The position numbers and the translations under genes were made by a program. A stretch of 12,726 nt of DNA, taken from a bacterium (GTDB taxonomy: Bacteria; Babelota; Babeliae; Babelales; RVW-14). The stretch's first letter is position 1. Each line of letters opens with the position of its first letter. Positions 7,530-12,726 of the stretch are shown piece after piece. The DNA lies in assembly GCA_023249895.1 (NCBI GenBank), contig JAHFBS010000004.1:1997-14722 (forward strand). The letters run 5' to 3'. Below the pieces are notes generated by a model. The model had not been told where the DNA came from. It was given only the letters and a program-made list of their open reading frames with translations, and made no database searches.

Positions 7530-7578
7530 ATATTATCAAAAGCTGATGTTCATTAAAACACATTGTTAGAAAGAAAAT

Positions 7579-8265
7579 ATGAAAAAATATACAAAGTTTT
7601 TGATACTTGCGTTACTCATGGGTTTTTGTAATGCAAATTTGCCCCAAGAGACTGAGCGTAAAATTTATCAAGAATGCATGGCGCTTAAAAATTCCTCGCG
7701 TAACGCTATTCAAGAATTAGTGGCAATTTTGGGATTTTTATTAGTAACAAAAGAAAAGTGTCCGACGCTTTATAAGCTTGTTGAGGAATGTGCAACAAAA
7801 TTAAAGACGCCGGTTCCGCCGTTGGTGGTAATTTTTCAAGGCAATCTTCTTACAAGAATCCTAGAAGAACTTTCAATTTTAGATCTTAGATGTAATGCGG
7901 GAACGAGATCGCTGAGCCCATCTTTATCGATGTTTCAAATTGGTGAAGACCTTATTACCGACATGATTAATAAAAATGGCATGAAGGCTGATCAGCTTAA
8001 AGCTGTTATTGCGCATGAATTGGGGCATGTTAAGCGAAATCATTTTCTTAAGATCTTAATTATAGTGGCAGTTGTTTATATTGGAACAGCGATAATTTCT
8101 AAATATATGCCGCAAGCTCCCAACGTGAAAGAGATCCATTATCGCTTTGAGTACTTAGGAGGGCTCGTTAACCTCAATCCAATTTTGATATTATCTGAGG
8201 CTGCTTTTTTAATTGCTAGTTTGGTTTTTGTACAAATGTTTTTAAAGAGCGAAGCGAAAATCTAG
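7579..8265 (+). pseudogene. M48 zinc metalloprotease, N-terminal part, cut off by an IS200-type insertion
   Basis: The frame encodes 228 residues. Residues 1-19 look like a signal peptide or signal anchor (MKKYTKFLILALLMGFCNA). HELGH at 146-150, in the context AVIAHELGHVKRNH, is the M48 (HtpX/Ste24-like) zinc-binding helix with its catalytic Glu. Membrane segments follow at about 158-175 and 201-221. An intact M48 protein needs a third zinc ligand, the Glu of a later ExxAD motif. Here the frame leaves the gene after about Phe221 (8241) and reads seven codons of insertion sequence (LKSEAKI) to a TAG. The missing part, with the ExxAD motif, lies in the same frame at 8803-9030 beyond the element. 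Joined, the two give about 296 residues, the usual HtpX size. The truncated product should be inactive. The ribosome binding site is weak (GAAAGAAA). Confidence 0.85.
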
Positions 8266-8278
8266 GGAGCTTGCTCCC
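8265..8278 (+). repeat. Left-end hairpin of the IS200-type element
   Basis: GGGAG (8265-8269) pairs with CTCCC (8274-8278) around a CTTG loop. It lies about 20 bases inside the inferred left end, as expected for the subterminal hairpins that Y1 transposases recognise. The right-end hairpin has the same loop. The first G is also the last base of the TAG that ends the truncated M48 frame. Confidence 0.65.
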
Positions 8279-8291
8279 GAGCTGGATAGCT

Positions 8292-8317
8292 TTATAATGA
8301 GCGCAAGCTCATTATAA
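8292..8317 (+). promoter_or_regulatory. Hairpin next to the transposase ribosome binding site
   Basis: An 11-bp perfect stem (8292-8302 with 8307-8317) is closed by a GCAA tetraloop, a stable GNRA type. The AAGGA ribosome binding site at 8316-8320 begins inside the stem. IS200 itself is known to limit transposase translation by a leader hairpin over the ribosome binding site, so a similar brake is likely here. That this copy does so is inference. Confidence 0.6.
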
Positions 8318-8331
8318 GGAAAAAATAGCTC

Positions 8332-8775
8332 GTGGAACTCACTAGAAATTCGCATCATGTATTTCGAATTGTCTATCATTTCGTATGGATTCCAAAATAT
8401 CGTCATAAAGTCTTTACAGAGCCATATCGTAAAGGGATGAAGGATATTATTTATAAGATAGGGTATGACTACAACATAGAGATTCTAGAGCTTGAAATCC
8501 CAAAAGATCATATTCATATGGTCGTAAGATCAGCGCCGAAGATATGTCCGTCATGGATTATGCAAGTTATAAAAAGCATATCCGCGAGAAACTTTTTCAA
8601 GCTATATCCTGAGATCAAGAAAAAATATTTTTGGGGAGGGGCGTTGTGGACGCAAAGTTTTTTTGTGGAAACAATAGGAAATGCGAATGAGGAAGTAATT
8701 TGCAAATACGTGCAAAACCAACTTAGGGAAATGGATATTCAGGAAGAAAGAGCAAAGCAGCTCAGAGTATTCTGA
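8332..8775 (+). CDS. tnpA: IS200/IS605-family Y1 (HUH) transposase TnpA (147 aa)
   Basis: The protein is a single Y1-transposase domain of normal family length. The N-terminal block YHFVWIPKYR (15-24) is typical of IS200 transposases. HIH at 60-62 is the HUH metal-binding pair, and Tyr126 in KYVQNQ is the nucleophile that attacks single-stranded DNA at the element ends. No stop, frameshift or missing key residue is seen, so it could be active. The start is a GTG with AAGGA 11 bases upstream, a weak arrangement that fits the low expression usual for IS200. The gene sits inside the element that splits the M48 peptidase gene, on the same strand as its host gene. Confidence 0.92.
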   Translation: MELTRNSHHVFRIVYHFVWIPKYRHKVFTEPYRKGMKDIIYKIGYDYNIEILELEIPKDHIHMVVRSAPKICPSWIMQVIKSISARNFFKLYPEIKKKYFWGGALWTQSFFVETIGNANEEVICKYVQNQLREMDIQEERAKQLRVF

Positions 8776-8776
8776 T

Positions 8777-8798
8777 GCTCGGTCGCTTGCGGCCGAGC
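8777..8798 (+). repeat. Right-end hairpin of the IS200-type element
   Basis: GCTCGGTCG (8777-8785) pairs with CGGCCGAGC (8790-8798) with one G-T wobble, around a CTTG loop. It begins right after the tnpA stop. It is followed by TGTTTC rather than a T-run, so it is better read as the right-end transposase recognition hairpin than as a terminator. Confidence 0.65.
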
Positions 8799-8802
8799 TG
8801 TT

Positions 8803-9030
8803 TCACTACGTAAATTTGAAAAAGAGGCAGATACTGAGGCTGCTTCAATTCTTGATAATCCAAGCGATCTTGCTGATGTACTTGATCGAATACTTGTTAT
8901 TGCTAAAACAAAGCCTCGCCTTATTGAATGGATATTCAATTTCTTTGAGGGCCATCCACGGAATTGTGATCGCAGGGCGGCTCTTGAAGCCTTCAGACAA
9001 GGCGGATTGAACGTTACTTCGATTGCATAA
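8803..9030 (+). pseudogene. M48 zinc metalloprotease, C-terminal part stranded beyond the insertion
   Basis: From the TCA at 8803 the frame reads SLRKFEKEADTEAAS and runs 75 codons to the TAA at 9028-9030. FEKEAD is the ExxAD motif that carries the third zinc ligand of M48 peptidases, and EGHPRNCDRRAALEA near the end matches the His-Pro/Arg segment typical of M48 C-termini. The frame is the same (modulo 3) as the HELGH part that ends at 8241, so precise removal of the element would rebuild one gene of about 296 codons. There is no start codon with a ribosome binding site at the head of this piece, so it is probably not translated alone. It is still open and shows no decay, which suggests a recent insertion. 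Confidence 0.85.
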
Positions 9031-9050
9031 ATTACGCTTTGGAATCTTTA

Positions 9051-9070
9051 TTTCAGCCAGAAAATGTGGC
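9051..9070 (+). repeat. TTTYRGCC repeat, copy 1 (upstream of uvrA)
   Basis: TTTCAGCCAGAAAATGTGGC. It is the first of three related copies before uvrA; its core TTTCAGCCAGAAA is a near-palindrome. It starts 40 bases before copy 2. Confidence 0.55.
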
Positions 9071-9090
9071 CAGTGCTAAAAATAGCGGTA

Positions 9091-9110
9091 TTTTAGCCAT
9101 AAAATGCGTC
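9091..9110 (+). repeat. TTTYRGCC repeat, copy 2 (upstream of uvrA)
   Basis: TTTTAGCCATAAAATGCGTC. It matches copy 1 at 16 of 20 positions and lies just upstream of where the -35 region of the uvrA promoter would be. Confidence 0.5.
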
Positions 9111-9135
9111 GGAGACATGTTCTTTGCCGTAATGA

Positions 9136-9144
9136 TGATATACT
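9136..9144 (+). promoter_or_regulatory. Extended -10 promoter of uvrA
   Basis: TGATATACT matches the extended -10 form TGnTATAAT except for one base. No good -35 is present, which extended -10 promoters can tolerate. Transcription would start near 9151, about 60 bases before the uvrA start, leaving copy 3 of the repeat inside the leader. Confidence 0.5.
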
Positions 9145-9168
9145 TATCTTTCTATGTTTAAATATGTA

Positions 9169-9188
9169 TTTCGGCCTGAAATATAGGC
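9169..9188 (+). repeat. TTTYRGCC repeat, copy 3 (uvrA leader)
   Basis: TTTCGGCCTGAAATATAGGC. It matches copy 1 at 14 of 20 positions, and its core TTTCGGCCTGAAA is a near-palindrome. It starts 78 bases after copy 2, close to twice the 40-base step, and lies just downstream of the likely transcription start, a typical roadblock operator position. Confidence 0.5.
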
Positions 9189-9212
9189 ATAAAAATGAGT
9201 GGTGGGGGTTTC

Positions 9213-11771
9213 ATGGAAAAGGGAATTATTCGCATTCGAGGAGCGCGAGAACACAATCTTCGCTCAGTTGATATCGATATACCTAAAGAAAAGTTAGTTG
9301 TCATTACCGGTCCATCTGGATCGGGTAAAAGTTCTTTGGCGCTTGATACCTTGTATGCCGAGGGACAACGTCGTTATGTTGAATCGCTTTCATCATATGC
9401 GCGTCAATTTTTGGGTGTTTCCAAACGACCAGCCGTCTACAAAATCGAAGGCCTGTGTCCTGCTATTGCTATTGATCAAAAAACCGTTGGCTACAATCCA
9501 CGTTCTACGGTAGGAACAATTACCGAAATTTATGATTATTTACGTGTGCTTTTTGCACGCGTTGGGATTCCTCATTGTCCATCATGCGACAAGCCAATTT
9601 GTGCTGAATCTCCTGAAGGTATTACCAAATCATTATTACAAAAATTTAACGGGCAGACAGTGAGCATTGCGGCACCCATTGCCGTTGAAAAAAAAGGTGA
9701 ATTTAAAAACGAATTACGTCGTCTTTTTCAGCGTGGTTTTTACCGGTTCATGATCAATAAGGCCGAGCATCGTTTTGACAGCGAAAAAGATATTGATGAT
9801 CTGAAACTCAATAAAAACTTTAAACACAACATCAGTGTCCTTATTGACTGTATTAACCTTTCAGCTGAAGAAATTGTTCGTCTTCAAGAAGCGGTTGAAA
9901 AAGCATTTGGTGTTAATGGTGGTATCTGCAGCGTTATTGATGCATCGGGACACGAACAAATGTATTCATCTCAGCGCATTTGTCTTGATTGCGCCTGTTC
10001 ATTTCCTGAACTTGAACCTCGCTTTTTCTCCTTTAACTCGCCACTTGGTGCGTGCAGAAATTGTCATGGATTAGGATTTACGTATGATCCAGGTCAATAT
10101 ACCACGCATAATAATGATACCGATGAAACGCCTGGCCAATCGTTTTATTTCCGTCGCAGTCCACAAGAAACTCCCTGTGATTATTGTGGTGGTATGCGTT
10201 TGCGTCCTGAGGCACTTGCGGTAAAAATTAATGGCAAAAATATTCATGACTTTTGTTCCATGAGCGTTGATGCATTAGGTGCTCTTGCCAAAAACATACA
10301 ACTTGAAGGCGAAAGTAAGGAAGTTGCCTCTCCGCTTCTACGCGAAATTATTGCACGTCTTACCTTCTTACATGATGTTGGATTGGGATATTTAACGTTG
10401 GGTCGAACGGCTCGAACACTTTCGGGCGGTGAAGGACAGCGTATTCGACTTGCAACACAAATAGGTTCAGCATTGAGTGGCGTTCTCTATATCCTTGATG
10501 AGCCTAGTATTGGGTTGCATCAACGTGATAACGATCGCCTTATTCGTACGCTCAAAACGTTACGTGATCTTGGCAATACGGTTGTTGTGGTCGAGCATGA
10601 TATGGATACCATCCGTGCAGCAGATTATCTTGTTGATATGGGTCCGGCTGCCGGAATTTTGGGCGGTCAAGTAACTGCACACGGTTCACCTGATGCCGTA
10701 GCCGCGAATAAAAAATCACTAACCGGTGCCTATCTTGCAGGAACGCGAAGCATTCCGCTTCCTCAGCAACGTCGTAAAGTTAAAGATTTTTTGACGCTTA
10801 AGGGTGCACGCGCCAACAATCTTAAAAATGTTACGGTACAATTTCCGCTCGGCGTTTTGAGCGCCGTATCGGGTGTTTCTGGTTCAGGTAAAAGTAGCTT
10901 GGTGATGCAAACATTTGCCGGCGCTTTACATCATTACTTTGAGACGGGATATCTTTTGGGCCGTAATTTTGATGAACTTGAAGGTATCGATGCAATTAAT
11001 AATGTGGTGATGGTTGATCAGAGCCCAATTGGTCGAACGCCGCGTTCAAACCCTGCAACGTATCTTGGTATTTTTAACGAAATACGAGAACTCTTTGCTG
11101 CATTGCCCGAAAGTAATGCACGTGGGTATAAGGTTGGACGATTCAGCTTTAACGTAGCGGATGGCCGATGCTTTTCATGTAATGGTGAAGGCACTATTAC
11201 CGTTTCGATGCATTTTCTAGAAGATGTACATGTTATTTGCAAAACATGTAAAGGCCTGCGTTATAACGAACAAACGCTTGAAATTACCTTTAAAGGTAAA
11301 AACATTGCTCAAATATTAGATATGTCAGTGCTTGAAGCGCGCGAATTCTTTGCAACATTTCCACGTATTAAAAAGCGTTTGGATTTATTGTGTGAAGTTG
11401 GTCTTGATTATATCAAGCTAGGCCAATCTGCAACGACATTTTCGGGCGGAGAAGCTCAGCGTATTAAGTTGGTCAACGAGCTTGCTAAACGTGATCGCAA
11501 TACACTCTATATTCTTGATGAACCGACGACTGGACTTCATTCTGTTGACGTCGAAAAACTTCTATTAGTGCTCAATAAATTGGTTGACCGTGGCAACTCG
11601 GTACTAGTTATAGAACATAACCTTGATGTCTTAAAATCGGTTGATTATCTGATTGACGTTGGACCTGAAGGCGGTGAAAAGGGTGGTAATATTGTTGTTG
11701 CCGGAACGCCTGAAGAAGTTGCTGAAAGCAAAAAGAGTCTGACCGGTAAATATCTGAAAACTGTTTTGTAA
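9213..11771 (+). CDS. uvrA: Excinuclease ABC subunit A, short form (852 aa)
   Basis: UvrA is the dimeric ATPase that finds bulky DNA damage in nucleotide excision repair and loads UvrB. Both ABC modules are complete: Walker A GPSGSGKSS (33-41), signature LSGGEGQ (403-409), Walker B LYILDEP (425-431), then Walker A GVSGSGKSS (554-562), signature SGGEAQ (744-749) and Walker B LYILDEP (765-771). The UvrB-binding region (about 125-240) and both zinc modules are present, with Cys257/260/281/284 and Cys653/656/676/679. E. coli UvrA has 940 residues. The shortfall is in one place: only 31 residues separate GLGF after the first zinc module from PCDYC, where E. coli has more than 100, so the insertion domain is almost gone. 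I chose the ATG at 9213 because GGTGGGGG precedes it and homology begins there; the ATG at 9195 would add six residues. Confidence 0.96.
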   Translation: MEKGIIRIRGAREHNLRSVDIDIPKEKLVVITGPSGSGKSSLALDTLYAEGQRRYVESLSSYARQFLGVSKRPAVYKIEGLCPAIAIDQKTVGYNPRSTVGTITEIYDYLRVLFARVGIPHCPSCDKPICAESPEGITKSLLQKFNGQTVSIAAPIAVEKKGEFKNELRRLFQRGFYRFMINKAEHRFDSEKDIDDLKLNKNFKHNISVLIDCINLSAEEIVRLQEAVEKAFGVNGGICSVIDASGHEQMYSSQRICLDCACSFPELEPRFFSFNSPLGACRNCHGLGFTYDPGQYTTHNNDTDETPGQSFYFRRSPQETPCDYCGGMRLRPEALAVKINGKNIHDFCSMSVDALGALAKNIQLEGESKEVASPLLREIIARLTFLHDVGLGYLTLGRTARTLSGGEGQRIRLATQIGSALSGVLYILDEPSIGLHQRDNDRLIRTLKTLRDLGNTVVVVEHDMDTIRAADYLVDMGPAAGILGGQVTAHGSPDAVAANKKSLTGAYLAGTRSIPLPQQRRKVKDFLTLKGARANNLKNVTVQFPLGVLSAVSGVSGSGKSSLVMQTFAGALHHYFETGYLLGRNFDELEGIDAINNVVMVDQSPIGRTPRSNPATYLGIFNEIRELFAALPESNARGYKVGRFSFNVADGRCFSCNGEGTITVSMHFLEDVHVICKTCKGLRYNEQTLEITFKGKNIAQILDMSVLEAREFFATFPRIKKRLDLLCEVGLDYIKLGQSATTFSGGEAQRIKLVNELAKRDRNTLYILDEPTTGLHSVDVEKLLLVLNKLVDRGNSVLVIEHNLDVLKSVDYLIDVGPEGGEKGGNIVVAGTPEEVAESKKSLTGKYLKTVL

Positions 11772-11773
11772 AA

Positions 11774-11802
11774 TTGATATATACCAAAAAATGGTATATT
11801 CT
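11774..11802 (+). promoter_or_regulatory. Promoter of the toxin-antitoxin operon
   Basis: TTGATA (11774-11779) and TATTCT (11797-11802) form -35 and -10 boxes exactly 17 bases apart, just after the uvrA stop. The start of transcription would be near 11809, giving a leader of only about 13 bases. The palindrome at 11779-11799 fills the spacer. Confidence 0.6.
11779..11799. promoter_or_regulatory. Palindromic operator of the toxin-antitoxin operon
   Basis: ATATACCA (11779-11786) and TGGTATAT (11792-11799) are exact reverse complements around five A residues. The site lies between the -35 and -10 boxes, so a protein bound there would block RNA polymerase. Binding by the Xre antitoxin encoded downstream is the obvious expectation, since such antitoxins usually repress their own operon. 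Confidence 0.6.
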
Positions 11803-11821
11803 TGCATAAGGCTTTTGTCCA

Positions 11822-12106
11822 GTGAATTGGAAAGTTACTATCAAACGAAGTATTCTCAAAGAAATTAAAAAATTGCCGATTGATGTTGCTGACAAAATGG
11901 GAGCATTGGTTCGAGAAATTGAGTCGTTTGGCCCGTTACGATACAACTGGAAAAATTTCAGCAAGTTAAAGGGCCGTGGAGATTGTTATCATTGTCATAT
12001 CAAATCAGGACGACCTACTTTTGTTGTGTGTTGGGAAGTTACAGATAAAGAAATTAGAATTATTGAGGTGTATTATGCCGGGACGCATGAGAACGCACCA
12101 TACTGA
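11822..12106 (+). CDS. RelE/HigB-family mRNA-interferase toxin (94 aa)
   Basis: This small basic protein has the RelE/ParE-superfamily layout: an N-terminal beta strand and two helices (WKVTIKRSILKEIKKLP), a middle strand region (FSKLKGRGDCYHCHI) and a C-terminal strand pair (PTFVVCWEV, then IRIIEVYYAGTHENAPY). RelE/HigB toxins cut mRNA on the ribosome and stop growth until neutralised by their antitoxin. The exact catalytic residues vary in this family and I cannot fix them here. The start is a GTG with AAGG about 10 bases upstream. The gene is first in a two-gene operon and its end overlaps the antitoxin gene by 32 bases. A toxin-first order is typical of HigBA-like pairs. Confidence 0.85.
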   Translation: MNWKVTIKRSILKEIKKLPIDVADKMGALVREIESFGPLRYNWKNFSKLKGRGDCYHCHIKSGRPTFVVCWEVTDKEIRIIEVYYAGTHENAPY

Positions 12107-12467
12107 TAGTACAATTAATGTTATTATCCTAGATAAGAACAAGGCGTATAAAAAGTTTATTATATCTCGTAGCGAAGAGCCTAAGCTTCTTACACTTCTG
12201 CGTAATATTGCTCAGAATGATGACGCTGAGGATTATGTTACCGTCGATGAGGCTTTTAAACACGTTTATCAAAAACACGGGAAAATTGGCTCGACCCTTC
12301 GAGGCTTTCGTTTTCGTGATGAACTAACACAAGTTGAACTTGCGCGTCGTCTTGGCATTCGCCAGGCGCATCTTTCGGCAATGGAACACGGAAAAAGGAC
12401 AGTCGGTAAGGCGCTGGCTAAAAAATTAGCTAAGATTTTTAATACCGACTATCGTTTGTTCCTGTAA
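12075..12467 (+). CDS. Xre-family helix-turn-helix antitoxin (130 aa)
   Basis: I chose the ATG at 12075 because GAGGTG lies just before it. The open frame extends back to 11976, but that part overlaps the toxin gene and has no ribosome binding site; another ATG at 12087 is possible. Residues about 78-128 are a Cro/C1-type HTH: FRDELTQVELARRLGIRQAH with LSAMEHGKRTVGKALAKKLA after it. Residues 1-75 have no motif I recognise and probably wrap the toxin. The protein should neutralise the upstream RelE/HigB toxin by direct binding and repress the operon at the palindrome in its promoter. It ends 42 bases before the CCA end of the convergent tRNA gene. Confidence 0.88.
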   Translation: MPGRMRTHHTDSTINVIILDKNKAYKKFIISRSEEPKLLTLLRNIAQNDDAEDYVTVDEAFKHVYQKHGKIGSTLRGFRFRDELTQVELARRLGIRQAHLSAMEHGKRTVGKALAKKLAKIFNTDYRLFL

Positions 12468-12509
12468 TCAAATCTGTTTTATAAATATATTTTAACTGAA
12501 TGTAATAGA

Positions 12510-12585
12510 TGGTAGAGGCGAACGGACTCGAACCGTTGACCCTCCGCATGTGACGCGGATGCTCTACCAACTGAGCTACGCCTCT
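12510..12585 (-). tRNA. tRNA-Val (anticodon CAC)
   Basis: On the minus strand the cloverleaf is complete over 76 bases. The acceptor stem AGAGGCG/CGCCTCT has 7 pairs, the D-arm is GCTC/GAGC with loop AGTTGGTA, the anticodon stem TCCGC/GCGGA has 5 pairs with loop GTCACAT, the variable loop is GGGTC, and the T-arm AACGG/CCGTT has loop TTCGAGT. U33 is present and positions 34-36 read CAC, which decodes GUG (Val). The 3' ACCA (discriminator plus CCA) is encoded in the DNA. Confidence 0.97.
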
Positions 12586-12726
12586 ATTATGAAGAATTAT
12601 TTCAAACAAATCATGTGAAAGATATTCGGTCCGTCTACGCTTTGGGGAGTATTACACGTAAGCAAACAAAGCTACGACGGGACAGTCTTCGCTTATTTTC
12701 CCTAAGTCACTGGCGTGCCAGTCGAA
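12586..12726. other. Right-edge intergenic DNA with inverted repeats
   Basis: Upstream of the tRNA I see no clear gene. GTCCGTCTACGCTTTG (12629-12644) and CAAAGCTACGACGGGAC (12667-12683) form an imperfect inverted repeat with one gap and three mismatches. ACTGGC/GCCAGT (12709-12722) is a second, perfect one with only two bases between its arms. A minus-strand frame is open from the edge to a TAA at 12654-12652 (25 codons including stop); it may be the end of a gene, but it runs through the repeats and is more likely chance. Confidence 0.4.

Larger units (their letters stand above)
7213..7578. other. Divergent intergenic region between the binding-protein operon and the M48 gene
   Basis: These 366 bases separate two divergently transcribed genes. 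I see no intact gene. They hold a degraded minus-strand ORF (7316-7470) and a 15-bp inverted repeat (7488-7529). For the plus-strand M48 gene, TATTAT at 7531-7536 is a reasonable -10 box but has only a weak -35. For the minus-strand operon, TTGACT (7297-7292) resembles a -35 without a good -10 partner, and TATAGT (7226-7221) resembles a -10 that would give an almost leaderless message. Neither operon promoter can be called with confidence. Confidence 0.5.
8243..8803 (+). mobile_element. IS200-type insertion element (IS200/IS605 family, tnpA only), about 560 bp
   Basis: The element is defined by the break in the M48 gene, by end hairpins and by its single Y1 transposase gene. The left hairpin (GGGAG/CTCCC, 8265-8278) and right hairpin (nine pairs, one G-T, 8777-8798) both have the loop CTTG. 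The 16-base pattern GCTTGCNNCCGAGCTG occurs at both ends (8269-8284 and 8785-8800). As in this family there are no terminal inverted repeats and no target duplication is evident. The exact ends are uncertain because both junctions lie in T-runs; 8243-8803 is the choice that restores the M48 reading frame (ATG TTT TCA). No tnpB is present. Confidence 0.8.

Noticed and set aside
8777..8798. Intrinsic terminator after tnpA
   Set aside because: The stem is good but is followed by TGTTTCACTA, not a T-run; a transposase recognition hairpin fits better.
8816..9010. Open frame of 64 codons after the insertion element
   Set aside because: It is an out-of-frame reading of the stranded M48 C-terminal part; the correct frame contains the ExxAD motif.
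9051..9188. CRISPR array
   Set aside because: The three repeats are imperfect, irregularly spaced and have no cas genes nearby.
11976..12074. Longer antitoxin starting at 11976
   Set aside because: This part overlaps the toxin gene in another frame and has no ribosome binding site; GAGGTG before 12075 marks the likely start.

Overview
The window looks like AT-rich chromosomal DNA from an uncultured bacterium with a Gram-negative envelope. It has an outer-membrane-barrel-like protein ending in Phe, signal peptides, and a membrane-tethered periplasmic binding protein. The gene style (many unrecognisable secreted proteins, an IS200-like element, a RelE-type toxin-antitoxin module) would suit a reduced-genome lineage such as Dependentiae (TM6), but that placement is a guess and nothing in the window proves it.

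Region 1 (2-7212, minus strand except a short plus-strand gene tail at 2-88) is a tightly packed run of five genes, read from 7212 down to 51: a membrane-anchored type I periplasmic binding protein (PBP-I), a pentameric ligand-gated ion channel (pLGIC, Cys-loop superfamily) overlapping it by 4 bases, a membrane-anchored PPP-phosphatase-like protein with altered metal ligands, a large outer-membrane beta-barrel-like protein, and a small secreted protein of unknown function. Gaps are -4, 32, 17 and 15 bases, so they are very probably one operon. All five products are predicted to lie in or across the envelope. The most interesting reading is a split receptor: the PBP-I subunit senses a solute in the periplasm and works with, or gates, the channel. 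Bacterial pLGICs fused to PBP-I domains are known, but a translationally coupled two-gene version followed by a pseudophosphatase and an outer-membrane barrel is not one I recognise.

Region 2 (7213-9194) is degraded and mobile. It holds a divergent intergenic stretch with a 15-bp inverted repeat and a frameshifted ORF remnant, then an M48 zinc-peptidase gene split by an IS200-type insertion. The HELGH half lies before the element and the E-x-x-A-D half after it. The element has end hairpins, an intact Y1/HUH transposase and a hairpin over its ribosome binding site. Then come three copies of a TTTYRGCC repeat around a good extended -10 promoter.

Region 3 (9213-12585) carries uvrA, encoding an excision-repair ATPase that appears to lack almost all of the usual insertion domain. 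It is followed by a toxin-first RelE/HigB-Xre toxin-antitoxin pair with an autoregulatory-looking palindrome inside its promoter, and a tRNA-Val(CAC) on the minus strand with encoded CCA. The last 140 bases hold inverted repeats and no convincing gene.
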